The notes beneath the pieces are model-generated. The model was not told the DNA's origin and searched no databases. It was given only the letters and a program-made list of their open reading frames with translations. Made by a program: the position numbers and the translations under genes. Of a DNA stretch of 64,000 nt, positions 17,142 to 26,123 are shown in pieces. Every line of letters begins with the position of its first letter. The stretch's first letter is position 1. Source of the DNA: Paenisporosarcina sp. OV554 (GTDB lineage Bacteria; Bacillota; Bacilli; Bacillales_A; Planococcaceae); the NCBI RefSeq assembly GCF_003058165.1, contig NZ_QBUC01000009.1:62001-126000 (forward strand), in the 5' to 3' direction.

Positions 17142-19043
17142 ATGAAGAAAACAAATTACCCTAAACATTCGATTTTGGCGGTAGCCATTTTGCTAACATG
17201 GATTAAAACATATGTGGTATACCATACGAGTTTTGATATGAAAATTGAAAATGTCATGCAACAGTTTATCTTGTTTATTAACCCATTAAGCTTTTTGCTT
17301 GCTGTATATGGTATTTCATTATTCTTCAAATCCGCTAAAGCTAGAAATCGATATTTATTAATTACGAGTTCAATATTAGCCATAATTTTATATGCAAACG
17401 TTGCATTTTATCGCTTCTTTAGTGATTTCATTACATTGCCTGTGTTGTTCCAAACGAGCAACTTTAGTGATTTAGGTGCTTCGGCAGCAGAAACTATTTA
17501 CGTGTCAGACGTGTTTTACTTTATTGATGTTCTTTTATTATTTGCAGCTATCAAATGGTTGCCAAACGCAAAAGAGGCGACAATTGTTAAACCAGCAATT
17601 CGTCGAGCGTATTTTGTGATTTCTGCAGCTGTTCTGTTCTTAAATTTAGGACTTGCTGAAACGGAACGTCCACAGCTTCTTACACGCAGCTTTGATCGTG
17701 AATTACTAGTGAAAAATATCGGAACATATAACTATCATATTTACGATATTTACATTCAATCTAAATCACATGCACAACGCGCATTAGCTGATGGCAGTGA
17801 ATTAGTTGAAGTTAATAACTATGTTCGTTCAAACCAAGCAGAACCAAATTATGAAGTGTTTGGAACTGCAGAAGGTAAAAATGTGATAGTCGTTTCTTTA
17901 GAGTCACTTCAAACGTTTGTAGTAAATGAGGAAATGAACGGCCAAGTGGTTACACCATTCTTGAATAGCTTAACTAAAGATAAAGATACCTACTATTTCC
18001 CTAATCTCTACCATCAAACAGGTCTAGGTAAAACTTCTGACTCTGAGTTTATTGTGGAAAACGGATTATATCCTTTAGGTGGAGGAGCTGTGTTCTTCAC
18101 AAACAGCGGAAACACTTACAATTCAATGTCTGAAAAGTTAAATGAAAAAGGTTATTTTACAAATGTTATGCACTCAAATAACAAGAGTTTCTGGAACCGT
18201 GACATTATGTATGATGCGTTAGATGTAGATAAATTTTATGACGTAGATAGTTATGAAGTTGCAGAAGGCGATGCAGTTAACTGGGGATTAAAAGATATAC
18301 CATTCTTTAAACAATCAGTTAATCACATGACAGAAATGCAACAACCATTCTATTCTCGTTTAATTACTTTAACAAATCACTATCCATTCCATTTGGAAAA
18401 AGAAGATCAATTTATTTCTGAATATGATTCAAATTCTGGTACATTGAATCGTTACTTCCAAACGGCTCGTTACATGGATGAATCAGTTAAAATTTTGTTT
18501 GATGAATTAAAAGCAAAAGGGTTATATGAAGATTCTATTATTGTGATGTATGGTGATCATTATGGTATTTCAGAAAATCATAATGAAGCAATGTCGCAGT
18601 ATTTAGGAAAAGAAATTACGCCGTTTGAAAGTGCTCAATTACAACGTGTACCATTGTTTATTCATATGCCTGGTTCAGATCAAGGTGAAGTAGTGGAAGA
18701 AGTATCTGGACAAATTGATATTCGTCCAACGTTACTACATTTACTTGGTGTTGAGACAAGTAAGGATATGCAATTAGGTGCTGATGTTTTCTCTAAAGAT
18801 CATGAAGAGTTTGTCATTTTCCGTGATGGACGTTTTGTAACCGATAAAGTGGTTTACGCAGGAAATGTTTGTTATGACAAGGAAACTGGTGAAGAAACAG
18901 AAGCCGCAGCATGTGCTCCTTATATTGAACGTGCAGCTGAAGAACTGGGGTATTCTGATAAAATCATAAATGGAGATTTACTTCGTTTTTATGATGAAAA
19001 AACAGGAAATCTCTTAATTGATCAAGCCAAAGATAAAAAGTAA
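17142..19043 (+). CDS. yqgS: Lipoteichoic acid synthase-like sulfatase-fold enzyme (YqgS-like)
   Basis: A 633-residue membrane enzyme of the LtaS family: four to five N-terminal helices (residues 10-190) and an extracellular alkaline-phosphatase/sulfatase-fold domain. Metal and catalytic elements visible are VVSLESLQTF, TGLGKTSDSEF (catalytic Thr), SFWNRD and YGDHYGISENHN. Such enzymes polymerise or prime glycerol phosphate on glycolipids. The start at 17142 is set by GAGGAGGA eight bases upstream. Synteny with yqgS supports the name; whether it is the main LtaS or a primase-type paralogue cannot be decided. Confidence 0.88.
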   Translation: MKKTNYPKHSILAVAILLTWIKTYVVYHTSFDMKIENVMQQFILFINPLSFLLAVYGISLFFKSAKARNRYLLITSSILAIILYANVAFYRFFSDFITLPVLFQTSNFSDLGASAAETIYVSDVFYFIDVLLLFAAIKWLPNAKEATIVKPAIRRAYFVISAAVLFLNLGLAETERPQLLTRSFDRELLVKNIGTYNYHIYDIYIQSKSHAQRALADGSELVEVNNYVRSNQAEPNYEVFGTAEGKNVIVVSLESLQTFVVNEEMNGQVVTPFLNSLTKDKDTYYFPNLYHQTGLGKTSDSEFIVENGLYPLGGGAVFFTNSGNTYNSMSEKLNEKGYFTNVMHSNNKSFWNRDIMYDALDVDKFYDVDSYEVAEGDAVNWGLKDIPFFKQSVNHMTEMQQPFYSRLITLTNHYPFHLEKEDQFISEYDSNSGTLNRYFQTARYMDESVKILFDELKAKGLYEDSIIVMYGDHYGISENHNEAMSQYLGKEITPFESAQLQRVPLFIHMPGSDQGEVVEEVSGQIDIRPTLLHLLGVETSKDMQLGADVFSKDHEEFVIFRDGRFVTDKVVYAGNVCYDKETGEETEAAACAPYIERAAEELGYSDKIINGDLLRFYDEKTGNLLIDQAKDKK

Positions 19044-19060
19044 TTGTCATGAAAACTAAT

Positions 19061-19098
19061 CGTCTAAAAGTGTTCATTCACTTTTAGACGATTTTTTT
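19061..19098 (+). terminator. Terminator of the LtaS-like gene
   Basis: CGTCTAAAAGTG (19061-19072) pairs perfectly with CACTTTTAGACG (19079-19090); seven T follow. Confidence 0.9.
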
Positions 19099-19160
19099 GT
19101 TTTTATGAAACACAATGGTGAATTAAACGTACTACTAAGTATAGAAAGAAGGGGATCGGA

Positions 19161-20264
19161 ATGACACGTGGGTTTACAGCCTTATTGATAATATTCATTT
19201 TCATTTCAGGTTGTCAACCGATGACCTCTGAAATATCTAAACCACCAAAAGAAGCTCAGACTGTGAAACCAGACCAGATAGAATCAGAAGAAGGTAGACG
19301 TTTATCAATTCAAAATGAAAGCTTTGAGCGAGTGGTGGGATGGTTGACGAATGAAGAAATTCTTTATGTAACACGTCATGGTTTGGATTTTTCTCTCCTT
19401 ACGTATCATATAGAAACTGGTGTAAGTAAAGAAATCATTAAAATCTCAGATCCGATAATAGAAGTTAGAATTCATCCTGATCTTACTAGATTTGCTGTTG
19501 TTACTTCAAAAAATTCATTAAGTGCCACCATACATATATTTTCTGGTATAGGTGAAGAAATTGACGAGTTAATGATAGAATCATCAGAAATGTATTGGGA
19601 TTGGGATTCAAATCATAACGAACAATTGTTTTTCAGTGCTTTTTACGAAGATTGGAAGTTTGATTCATTTGTTTATTCAAGTGAAAAAAAAGAGGTAAGC
19701 CGAATTGAAACGAGGGATCCTTTCGGGAAATGGGGACATGATTCAACAATACAAACGATTAATTGGCCACCAAATGATGCTTTAAGCGGGGGGGCATTGC
19801 GTGACATGAATATTCATACAAAGACTTTCGAAGACTCTAAAGACTCCAACATAATATATATGGAATCTTTTAAAGAGATAAGTTTGGTTGTTCGAATTTC
19901 TGAAAATCAGCAAAATTTTTTATATACATTAACCGACAATAAGGATGGAAAGAATGCTATGTATGAAGTACCGGCTGTTAGTAATTATTCACAGTGGTTT
20001 GTTCCAGAAGTGGAATGGCTTGCTGACGGAAGAATGATTACATATCAAGCTACAGAATCAGGACTAATGGATTCGATCCCAACTGATTATGAACTCGTTC
20101 AACTTACTTTAGAATCTACTGTTAAACAATCAATTTGGGAAGGACCATACGGAGCATTTGCATGTTCTCCTTCAGGAGCACATTGTTTGATAGGTGTGCA
20201 ATTAGAGGAAATGTTAATTGTAGAGAGTGGCGAAGTGAAACCTTGGATTGAAATAAAAGAATAA
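19161..20264 (+). CDS. yqgU: YqgU-like lipoprotein
   Basis: A 367-residue secreted protein with a short signal peptide and lipobox FISGC (Cys18), so it is probably anchored to the outer membrane face. After a disordered linker it has WD/TolB-like repeats of short strands, with motifs such as WLTNEEILYV, HPDLTRFAVV and WLADGRMITY, suggesting a beta-propeller. It occupies the position of B. subtilis yqgU, whose product is an uncharacterised lipoprotein. AAGAAGGGG precedes the ATG. No catalytic residues are recognisable. Confidence 0.7.
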   Translation: MTRGFTALLIIFIFISGCQPMTSEISKPPKEAQTVKPDQIESEEGRRLSIQNESFERVVGWLTNEEILYVTRHGLDFSLLTYHIETGVSKEIIKISDPIIEVRIHPDLTRFAVVTSKNSLSATIHIFSGIGEEIDELMIESSEMYWDWDSNHNEQLFFSAFYEDWKFDSFVYSSEKKEVSRIETRDPFGKWGHDSTIQTINWPPNDALSGGALRDMNIHTKTFEDSKDSNIIYMESFKEISLVVRISENQQNFLYTLTDNKDGKNAMYEVPAVSNYSQWFVPEVEWLADGRMITYQATESGLMDSIPTDYELVQLTLESTVKQSIWEGPYGAFACSPSGAHCLIGVQLEEMLIVESGEVKPWIEIKE

Positions 20265-20266
20265 AT

Positions 20267-20306
20267 AAAAAAGCTAATGTTCAGTTTGAACATTAGCTTT
20301 TTTAAA
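20267..20306. terminator. Bidirectional terminator between yqgU and yqgW
   Basis: AAAAAAGCTAATGTTC pairs with GAACATTAGCTTTTTT around a five-base loop, giving T runs on both strands between convergent genes. Confidence 0.9.
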
Positions 20307-20308
20307 TA

Positions 20309-20488
20309 CTAGTGTAAGCTTGGTGGATAGCCATGCTCCACAATTGTCATGACTGTGAAGAATCCGAAAACAGCAAAAGTACCAAAATTAAAGAGTATGC
20401 TTAAAAGGTTTTTCTCTTTAAAAGCTTGATAAGTACCAATTGCTGCTAAAATTGCAACAAGGCCAAAAATAACCATTAATAAGTTCAT
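20309..20488 (-). CDS. yqgW: DUF2759 small membrane protein (YqgW-like)
   Basis: A 59-residue protein with two hydrophobic helices separated by AFKEKNLLSI, the pattern of DUF2759. The start MNLLMVIFG at 20488 is preferred over a three-codon longer frame because AAAGGAG lies in the right place. It is convergent with yqgU and divergent from yqgX, as in B. subtilis. Function is unknown. Confidence 0.8.
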   Translation of the reverse strand: MNLLMVIFGLVAILAAIGTYQAFKEKNLLSILFNFGTFAVFGFFTVMTIVEHGYPPSLH

Positions 20489-20651
20489 GAAAGACACTCC
20501 TTTTGATATCTTGAATGGGATATCGAATACAAGTTTTCTACCTTATTATAAATTTATATTAGGGGTTTGTCGAGGATTAAAAAGTGTCGGATATATGAAC
20601 GGAGATGTATGCCACCTGACTTTCTGCTACAATAAACTAGAGGTGAAGCAC

Positions 20652-21290
20652 ATGTTGAATATACGTACGTTTCCTTTAGGACCATTACAAACAAATTGTT
20701 ATGTGATATCAAATAAAGATAAACAATGTTTGATTATCGATCCAGGTGAACAAGGGGAAGCATTAGCTAAAGAAATTCGTAAATTAAAATTGAAACCATT
20801 AGCCATACTATTAACACATGCTCATTTTGACCATATTGGTGCCGTTGATATCATCAGAGAATTATTTAAAGTTCCTGTATATATCCATCAAGCAGAAAAA
20901 AATTGGTTAACAGATTCAACAAAAAATGGTTCAGCTCGATACCGAGAGTTACCTTTAATTGAAGGTAAAGCTGCAGATGTACTGATCGAAAAAGAAGGTC
21001 AGTTAGAAATTGGACCGTTTACTTGTACCATGTTCCATACACCGGGTCATTCTCCAGGGAGCATTTCCTACTGGTTTGAAGAAGATGGGTTTGCGATAGT
21101 TGGGGATACTTTGTTTAAAGGCAGTATTGGCAGAACAGATTTACCTTATGGTAACCATAAAGAGTTAATTCAATCCATTCACAATAAGCTTCTTACATTG
21201 CCGGAGCACACAATCTGTTATCCTGGTCACGGTGAACCCACAACACCAGAAGAGGAGATGGATCGCAATCCATTTCTAAACGGTTTATAA
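20652..21290 (+). CDS. yqgX: Metallo-beta-lactamase-fold hydrolase (YqgX-like)
   Basis: A 212-residue glyoxalase-II-like enzyme. The zinc motif THAHFDHIG is near residues 56-64, with further ligands in MFHTPGHSPGS, IVGDTLF and CYPGHG. The true start is ATG 20652, with GAGGTGAAG just before it; the longer upstream open frame lacks a ribosome site. Neighbours yqgW and yqgY match B. subtilis. The substrate is likely a thioester of a small thiol (bacillithiol or glutathione-like), but that is family inference. Confidence 0.88.
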   Translation: MLNIRTFPLGPLQTNCYVISNKDKQCLIIDPGEQGEALAKEIRKLKLKPLAILLTHAHFDHIGAVDIIRELFKVPVYIHQAEKNWLTDSTKNGSARYRELPLIEGKAADVLIEKEGQLEIGPFTCTMFHTPGHSPGSISYWFEEDGFAIVGDTLFKGSIGRTDLPYGNHKELIQSIHNKLLTLPEHTICYPGHGEPTTPEEEMDRNPFLNGL

Positions 21291-21299
21291 GTCCATATA

Positions 21300-21337
21300 A
21301 AAAGACAGTCAATAGTAAAATTGACTGTCTTTTTATT
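21300..21337. terminator. Bidirectional terminator between yqgX and yqgY
   Basis: AAAAAGACAGTCAAT pairs with ATTGACTGTCTTTTT; T runs occur on both strands. Confidence 0.85.
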
Positions 21338-21350
21338 TTCATAATTGTTT

Positions 21351-21593
21351 TTAGTGTCCTGCACCAGGTACTTGGATAAATGTCGTATAGTAAGTGAAGC
21401 CAGCAAAAAACACCGTTAAATATGCTCCGAAGATGTAAATGTACATACGCTCTGAAAGGTTTAAGAAACCTAAAAGAATAAATAAGCCTGTGTTTGCAAG
21501 AAATAATAATGATGCCGAATACATATCACCTAAATAAAACATAACTGCGAAAATGCCTGTCCAGAAACCCATCACTTTATACATATTGTTCAT
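21351..21593 (-). CDS. yqgY: DUF2626 small membrane protein (YqgY-like)
   Basis: An 80-residue protein with three hydrophobic helices and the conserved start MNNMYKVMGFWTGIFAVMF of DUF2626. The start at 21593 follows GGAGGGGAC; a frame extending ten codons upstream has no ribosome site. It stands alone between terminators, divergent from the mgsR-like gene. Its function is unknown. Confidence 0.85.
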   Translation of the reverse strand: MNNMYKVMGFWTGIFAVMFYLGDMYSASLLFLANTGLFILLGFLNLSERMYIYIFGAYLTVFFAGFTYYTTFIQVPGAGH

Positions 21594-21816
21594 GAGTAGT
21601 CCCCTCCTTTTACAACTATACAATAATCTCTACCTCATTATAGATGATTCGGTTCCTAGATGTAAACTCTAGAATGTCTTTAGAATGTGACAGAACAGTG
21701 GAAGTTCTTAATTCTAGTCCAAATATAAGAAAAAAATTTATTGTTCCTTTAAGTTTAACCCGAAAACGGGAGGAATAGTGCTATTTAAAAAGATTTTTCA
21801 CGATAGGCGACAAATA

Positions 21817-21845
21817 TTATACAAATATTGTGCAATGTGTATAAT
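21817..21845 (+). promoter_or_regulatory. Probable promoter of the mgsR-like gene
   Basis: A perfect -10 TATAAT (21840-21845) with a weak -35 TTATAC (21817-21822) at 17 bp. It is 29 bases before the ATG. Confidence 0.5.
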
Positions 21846-21874
21846 TAAACGCAATGAGAATCGGAGGAGTTTAA

Positions 21875-22208
21875 ATGTCTAAAGTAGAGTTTTATACGTA
21901 TCCCTCTTGTACATCTTGTCGTAAAACTAAAAAATGGTTAATAGATAATCAAGTCATTTTTGAAGAAAGACATCTATTCCGTCAAACACCCACTGTAGAA
22001 GAACTAAAATTATTATTAACATTAACATCAGAAGGACTAGATGAAATATTAGCAACGTAGCCAATCATTTAAAGATTTGAATTTAGAGATTGACGATTTG
22101 CCATTATCAAAAGTAGTCGAATTAATTGTTGGAAATCCCAAATTATTGAGACGACCAATATTAACCGATGGAAAGCAGATAGTTGTGGGATACCAACCAG
22201 AATTCTGA
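21875..22208 (+). pseudogene. mgsR: Frameshifted MgsR/Spx-family regulator (YqgZ-like)
   Basis: The first frame (21875-22060, 61 residues) is an ArsC/Spx-type N terminus with the redox motif CTSCRKTKKW, ending DEILAT then TAG. The rest of the protein continues in the +1 frame: RSQSFKDLNLEIDDLPLS, later LLRRPILTDG and VVGYQPEF, with a stop at 22206-22208. The break is at 22055-22056; loss of two bases (or gain of one) after the ATT/ACG codons explains it, and restoring it gives a normal 111-residue protein. Position before comG matches mgsR of B. subtilis, a stress-response modulator. A sequencing error is possible. Confidence 0.85.
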
Positions 22209-22254
22209 GTTCCTTTTGCCGCAAAAGAAAATTATTCCCTGCAATTTAGGGAGC

Positions 22255-22298
22255 AAAATTGAAATTTCCTGCAGAAAATGGTGGGAAATTTTAATTTT
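22255..22298 (+). promoter_or_regulatory. Probable ComK box of the comG operon
   Basis: Two AT-boxes of the AAAA-N5-TTTT type are seen: AAAATTGAAATTT (22255-22267) and AAATTTTAATTTT (22286-22298). They are separated by exactly 18 bp, one of the permitted ComK spacings (8, 18, 31). Each box deviates from the consensus by one base. Confidence 0.6.
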
Positions 22299-22392
22299 GA
22301 GAGAAAATATTCACAAATACAAAATCTAAGTTTATAGTATTCGTTACAGGTTAAGAGCGGTCCTGACCTGTAAAGGGTGAATGGTAATTTTC

Positions 22393-23436
22393 ATGAACGA
22401 TTTATTGAATGTCATTGAACAAAAAAGTGATGAGCTAATAAATCGAGCGGTCTTGGCCCGTGCCTCAGATATTCATTTAATTCCATCTTTAGAATTTTAC
22501 TCTATTTATTTTCGACTACACACTAAACTTATCCCTGCAGGTAAGCTTCACCTGGACATCGGGGATCGCATGATTTCATACTTCAAATTTTTATCCTCTC
22601 TCGATATAAGTGAAAAACGAAAACCTCAAAGCGGTTCATTTCAACAATCTTTCAATTCTCAAACATGTTCATTAAGAGTTTCTACGTTACCTTCTGTCCA
22701 AAATAAAGAAAGTCTTGTGATTAGAGTTCAGTTACATGACGATTCCAAACCGTTACACGAGCTATCGTTTAACAAAGAAACTGCTCAGGTCCTACATGAT
22801 TTAATGATGGCTCGACAAGGACTTTTATGTATAACTGGACCCACTGGTTGCGGTAAGACAACCACTATGTATTCCTTGACGAGTTACAGTGCGCATCAAT
22901 TAAATCGACATGTTATTTCATTAGAAGATCCAGTAGAAAACAGCCAATCTCATTTACTTCAAATTCAAGTGAATGAACGTTCAGGGATAACGTATGCATC
23001 AGGCCTAAAAGCTATTTTACGTCATTCTCCAGATGTCATAATGATTGGTGAAATTCGTGATTTAGAAACTGCGCAAGCAGCAGTTCAAGCTTCTTTAACA
23101 GGACATTTAGTAATTACAACTGTGCATGCTAAAAATCCAGTAGGGTGTTTATACCGATTAATGGACTTGGGGATTCCGATAGATGATTTAAAACAAGCCA
23201 TTCTTGGAATAACGAGTCAACAATTAGTCATCACGTCTTTTGATCGAGAAGAAGATCGACTCAGTCCAAATCGATCATCTTTATACGAAATTTTATACGG
23301 AAACACACTTGAAGAAGCATTTGAAGCGATTAAAGCAGGTACAACGTTTAATATGCCGATTGAATCTACACTTTACAATCAATATGAAAGAGGGGTTGAG
23401 ATGGGTGCTATTCAAGTATCTCCAACCACGTATTGA
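22393..23436 (+). CDS. comGA: Competence pilus assembly ATPase
   Basis: A 347-residue GspE/PilB-type secretion ATPase that powers assembly of the transformation pseudopilus. Walker A GPTGCGKTTT, the Asp box SLEDPVE, Walker B PDVIMIGEIRD and the His box TGHLVITTVHAK are all present. Two starts are possible (22381 and 22393) with an AAAGGGTGA nearby; 22393 is used because it fits the family's usual N terminus. A hairpin (22345-22372) abuts the ribosome site. It overlaps comGB and starts the comG operon. Confidence 0.93.
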   Translation: MNDLLNVIEQKSDELINRAVLARASDIHLIPSLEFYSIYFRLHTKLIPAGKLHLDIGDRMISYFKFLSSLDISEKRKPQSGSFQQSFNSQTCSLRVSTLPSVQNKESLVIRVQLHDDSKPLHELSFNKETAQVLHDLMMARQGLLCITGPTGCGKTTTMYSLTSYSAHQLNRHVISLEDPVENSQSHLLQIQVNERSGITYASGLKAILRHSPDVIMIGEIRDLETAQAAVQASLTGHLVITTVHAKNPVGCLYRLMDLGIPIDDLKQAILGITSQQLVITSFDREEDRLSPNRSSLYEILYGNTLEEAFEAIKAGTTFNMPIESTLYNQYERGVEMGAIQVSPTTY

Positions 23437-24469
23437 TCATAAGGATTATCAAATACCTAAGAAAAAACAAGCACAGTTTTTGAAGCGACTTTCATCCTTG
23501 ATACAGGAAGGATATACCTTTTATGCATCACTCATTATGTTGCTGCCTCATCACGTGAAAAGGAGTGCCGATGCACAGGACAATCTGTCAATACAAATGA
23601 AGAATGGGGATGGAGTGACTTCCGTTTTGCAGTCTTTAGGCATTCCAAGAAGTTATTTATTGTCCATTCAAATGGCTGAAGCACATGGGAAGTTGCATCA
23701 AGCACTACTTGTCCTTCATTCACATGTCGCCATGGTGGAACGAGCAAAAGCTAGTTTAAAAAAAGTTTTGATGTATCCATTATTTCTATTTACGATGCTT
23801 GCTGGTCTGTTTGTTGCTTTTCGTACCTATTTCTTACCTAATATGAAGTTACTTGCTTCATCTAGGCAAGGGATTTCTTCTACCGACTCCATGAGTGTAA
23901 CGAGTGTTTTACTTCATTTACCAGATGTTTTATTAAGCATATGTTTATTTTTCATTTTCGTAGCTGTTGCTTTCCGCTGGAATATTCGACGCTATTCATT
24001 TGAGCAACAAGTTATCAAGTTGCAAAAGATTCCACTATTGTCTAATTGGATGAAATTGTTTTGGACAAAAAGTTTTTCACAAGAATTAGGAACGCTACTT
24101 GTGAGTGGATTATCTTTACAACTTTCGCTAAATGTACTAAGAGAACAAAATTTCCAACCATATTTAAAAGTGATTTCAGAGAATATTTACTCCTCAGTAT
24201 TATTGGGTGAATCTTTAAAAAAAGCGGTACAGTTATCTGAATGTTTTATAGACGATTTTCCTACTTATATTTCACATGGGGAAAGTAGTGGTCACTTAGC
24301 CAAGGAACTATTAATATACGGTGATTTATTAAATGAGCAAACTGAAAATTCTTTAACAAAGTGGTTATCTTTTGTTCAACCAATACTATTTGCGATTCTA
24401 GCCATTTGTATTTTAGCTGCTTACCTTTCCATTTTATTGCCGGTTTATGGAATGATTGATTTTATTTAA
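23405..24469 (+). CDS. comGB: Competence pilus inner membrane platform protein
   Basis: A 354-residue GspF/PilC-type polytopic protein with two cytoplasmic helical domains and three membrane helices (about residues 120-145, 180-200 and 325-350). It helps ComGA assemble pseudopilins. The GTG at 23405, with AGAGGGG ten bases upstream inside comGA, is the best start; a longer open frame reaches further into comGA but has no ribosome site. It ends 32 bases before the interrupted comGC. Confidence 0.9.
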   Translation: MLFKYLQPRIDHKDYQIPKKKQAQFLKRLSSLIQEGYTFYASLIMLLPHHVKRSADAQDNLSIQMKNGDGVTSVLQSLGIPRSYLLSIQMAEAHGKLHQALLVLHSHVAMVERAKASLKKVLMYPLFLFTMLAGLFVAFRTYFLPNMKLLASSRQGISSTDSMSVTSVLLHLPDVLLSICLFFIFVAVAFRWNIRRYSFEQQVIKLQKIPLLSNWMKLFWTKSFSQELGTLLVSGLSLQLSLNVLREQNFQPYLKVISENIYSSVLLGESLKKAVQLSECFIDDFPTYISHGESSGHLAKELLIYGDLLNEQTENSLTKWLSFVQPILFAILAICILAAYLSILLPVYGMIDFI

Positions 24470-24501
24470 TAACCTATTCAAATTAAAGGAGGAAGTTGAA
24501 T

Positions 24502-24582
24502 TTGAAAAAAATCACGTGCCAAAAAGGATTTACTTTAATCGAAATGAAGAGGGGGTATTACCCTCTATTTTTAGAGGAATGA
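24502..24582 (+). pseudogene. comGC: comGC 5' fragment, cut by the prophage
   Basis: The start of the major competence pseudopilin: TTG 24502, AAAGGAGGA eight bases upstream, then KKITCQKGFTLIEM, which contains the prepilin peptidase site (G/F) and the invariant Glu. After the Met the sequence changes to KRGYYPLFLEE and a stop, with no hydrophobic helix. The recombinase gene of the prophage ends inside this fragment. The missing part should lie beyond 64000, at the right prophage end. Without it no functional pseudopilus can be made. Confidence 0.9.
24530..24557. other. Left prophage attachment junction (attL)
   Basis: Host homology in comGC ends after the codons for GFTLIEM (ATG 24544-24546), and the phage recombinase stop is at 24558-24560. 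The crossover therefore lies about here. Serine recombinases use a core of only two or three bases, so the exact point needs the right end or an unoccupied relative. Confidence 0.75.
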
Positions 24583-26105
24583 TTGGGGTTTGGGTCTTCG
24601 CTGATTGGGACCGAAAAATCAATAAGTACGCCTTCAATCATAGTGTAGAGAACTAATTTATCTCGAAATAACTTTCCGGTTGGAAAAAGTTCTCCAAACA
24701 TTTGAGCTTGCTCAAGAGGACTTAATTCTTCTTCAAATCTATCCACGACTTGCAAGTATTCATATATTTTCTTGTATCCCCATGAATTAGATTGTAGAAG
24801 TTTTATTTTCGATGATAATTCAATTTTTTGGTTCATTAATTGTTTTAATGAAACATCGATTTCATCTTGTTTTTTTGTTAACATCGTCTTATCGAAATTT
24901 CCATCTAAAAACAAATCTAAAAGACGACCCTTTTTCATTTCAAGATCATTAATCTTTTTTTCTAATGATTTAATTGTTTTCTCATGCTCTATTAAGTCAT
25001 TTGCATGCAAATCTAATGTCACGTATTGTTCTGCGAAATGCTTACCTTTCAACATATCAGCAAGGGCTTTTCTTACTTGTGGCTCGATACGGACAGTGTT
25101 AATGGAGATATCACAAACGTATTGGTCTGACACACGTCTACTACGGTTGTGTTTCAAATAGAAACGTGGTGACTTTTTTGTACCGTGTTGAGTAAGGGCT
25201 ATCTTTCTTCCACATTCCCCGCATTCAAAAAGCGTTCTTCGGAACAGGTGAAGATCATCTGTTTCTCTGGAATAGGCGTTAAATTGATTACCTCTTTTTT
25301 GTCGTTCTGTCTGAATTTTATTAAAGGTTTCTTCGTTACGTAAGGCGGGGTACATATCATCAATACTAATCGTTTCACCGTTTGCAAATGATTTTTCCAT
25401 TACTCCATGGAAAGCTTTTGAGGTAAGACGCAATTGTATTAACCGCTCATTCCAGAAACGTCCAGAAGGGGTTCTACAGATATCGTTTAACTTCTTGGCA
25501 ATAGACATCATTCCAAACTGTTTGTTTAAATATAGATCATCTATGAAAGGTATAACCCATGACCATTCCTCATCAACTTCATATGTTTTTGTTTCTTTAT
25601 TAAATGAATAACCGAGAGGAGCTTTACCGAATCCTTTTCCTTCACGCATTCTTCTTCGCTTTCCACGCATCATTCTTCTAACGATTTTTTTCTTTTCGCG
25701 TTTGGCTAACAGATTTTTTAAATCAGACATGAATTCATCATCTTCATTGTCCAAGTCGACGATATTACCGGGTTCAGCAATTTTAACTTTATTGGAACGG
25801 AGGATGCTCTTTAATAATTCCCACTCTACCGTATCTAATCTAGAGAGACGGTCTTGATCAACCACTAACACAATATCAGTCAAACCTTCCTCCACATCAT
25901 CAAGTAGTTTATTTAATCCTGGTTTATCTAATTTTCCGCCACTATCAACATCAAGTATCGTATTAACAATTTTCCACCCTTGATCTTTCGCATATCTGGT
26001 TAAATCATCACGCTGGCCCTCAAGAGAGAATTTGGTTTCTTGAAGCTTAGTGGATACACGGATATATATGATGACTCTTTTTATAGTACCTACTGACTTT
26101 TTCAT
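24558..26105 (-). CDS. int: Large serine recombinase (phage integrase)
   Basis: A 515-residue integrase that catalyses attP x attB recombination. The resolvase domain begins IIYIRVSTKLQE with the nucleophile Ser18, and continues with DQDRLSRL and the long E helix. A recombinase domain, a zinc ribbon starting CGECGRKIAL and a C-terminal coiled coil (about residues 385-450) follow. The second Cys pair of the ribbon seems reduced to one (YVCDIS). The start at 26105 has AAAGGA seven bases upstream; a frame 17 codons longer does not. It is transcribed toward the comGC junction. Confidence 0.95.
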   Translation of the reverse strand: MKKSVGTIKRVIIYIRVSTKLQETKFSLEGQRDDLTRYAKDQGWKIVNTILDVDSGGKLDKPGLNKLLDDVEEGLTDIVLVVDQDRLSRLDTVEWELLKSILRSNKVKIAEPGNIVDLDNEDDEFMSDLKNLLAKREKKKIVRRMMRGKRRRMREGKGFGKAPLGYSFNKETKTYEVDEEWSWVIPFIDDLYLNKQFGMMSIAKKLNDICRTPSGRFWNERLIQLRLTSKAFHGVMEKSFANGETISIDDMYPALRNEETFNKIQTERQKRGNQFNAYSRETDDLHLFRRTLFECGECGRKIALTQHGTKKSPRFYLKHNRSRRVSDQYVCDISINTVRIEPQVRKALADMLKGKHFAEQYVTLDLHANDLIEHEKTIKSLEKKINDLEMKKGRLLDLFLDGNFDKTMLTKKQDEIDVSLKQLMNQKIELSSKIKLLQSNSWGYKKIYEYLQVVDRFEEELSPLEQAQMFGELFPTGKLFRDKLVLYTMIEGVLIDFSVPISEDPNPNHSSKNRG

Positions 26106-26123
26106 AAGATTTTCCTTTCTATA

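Noticed and set aside
24558-24660. Short plus-strand frame at the comGC junction as a new phage gene
   Set aside because: It is antisense to the 3' end of the recombinase and only continues the truncated comGC or comGB-side frames by chance.
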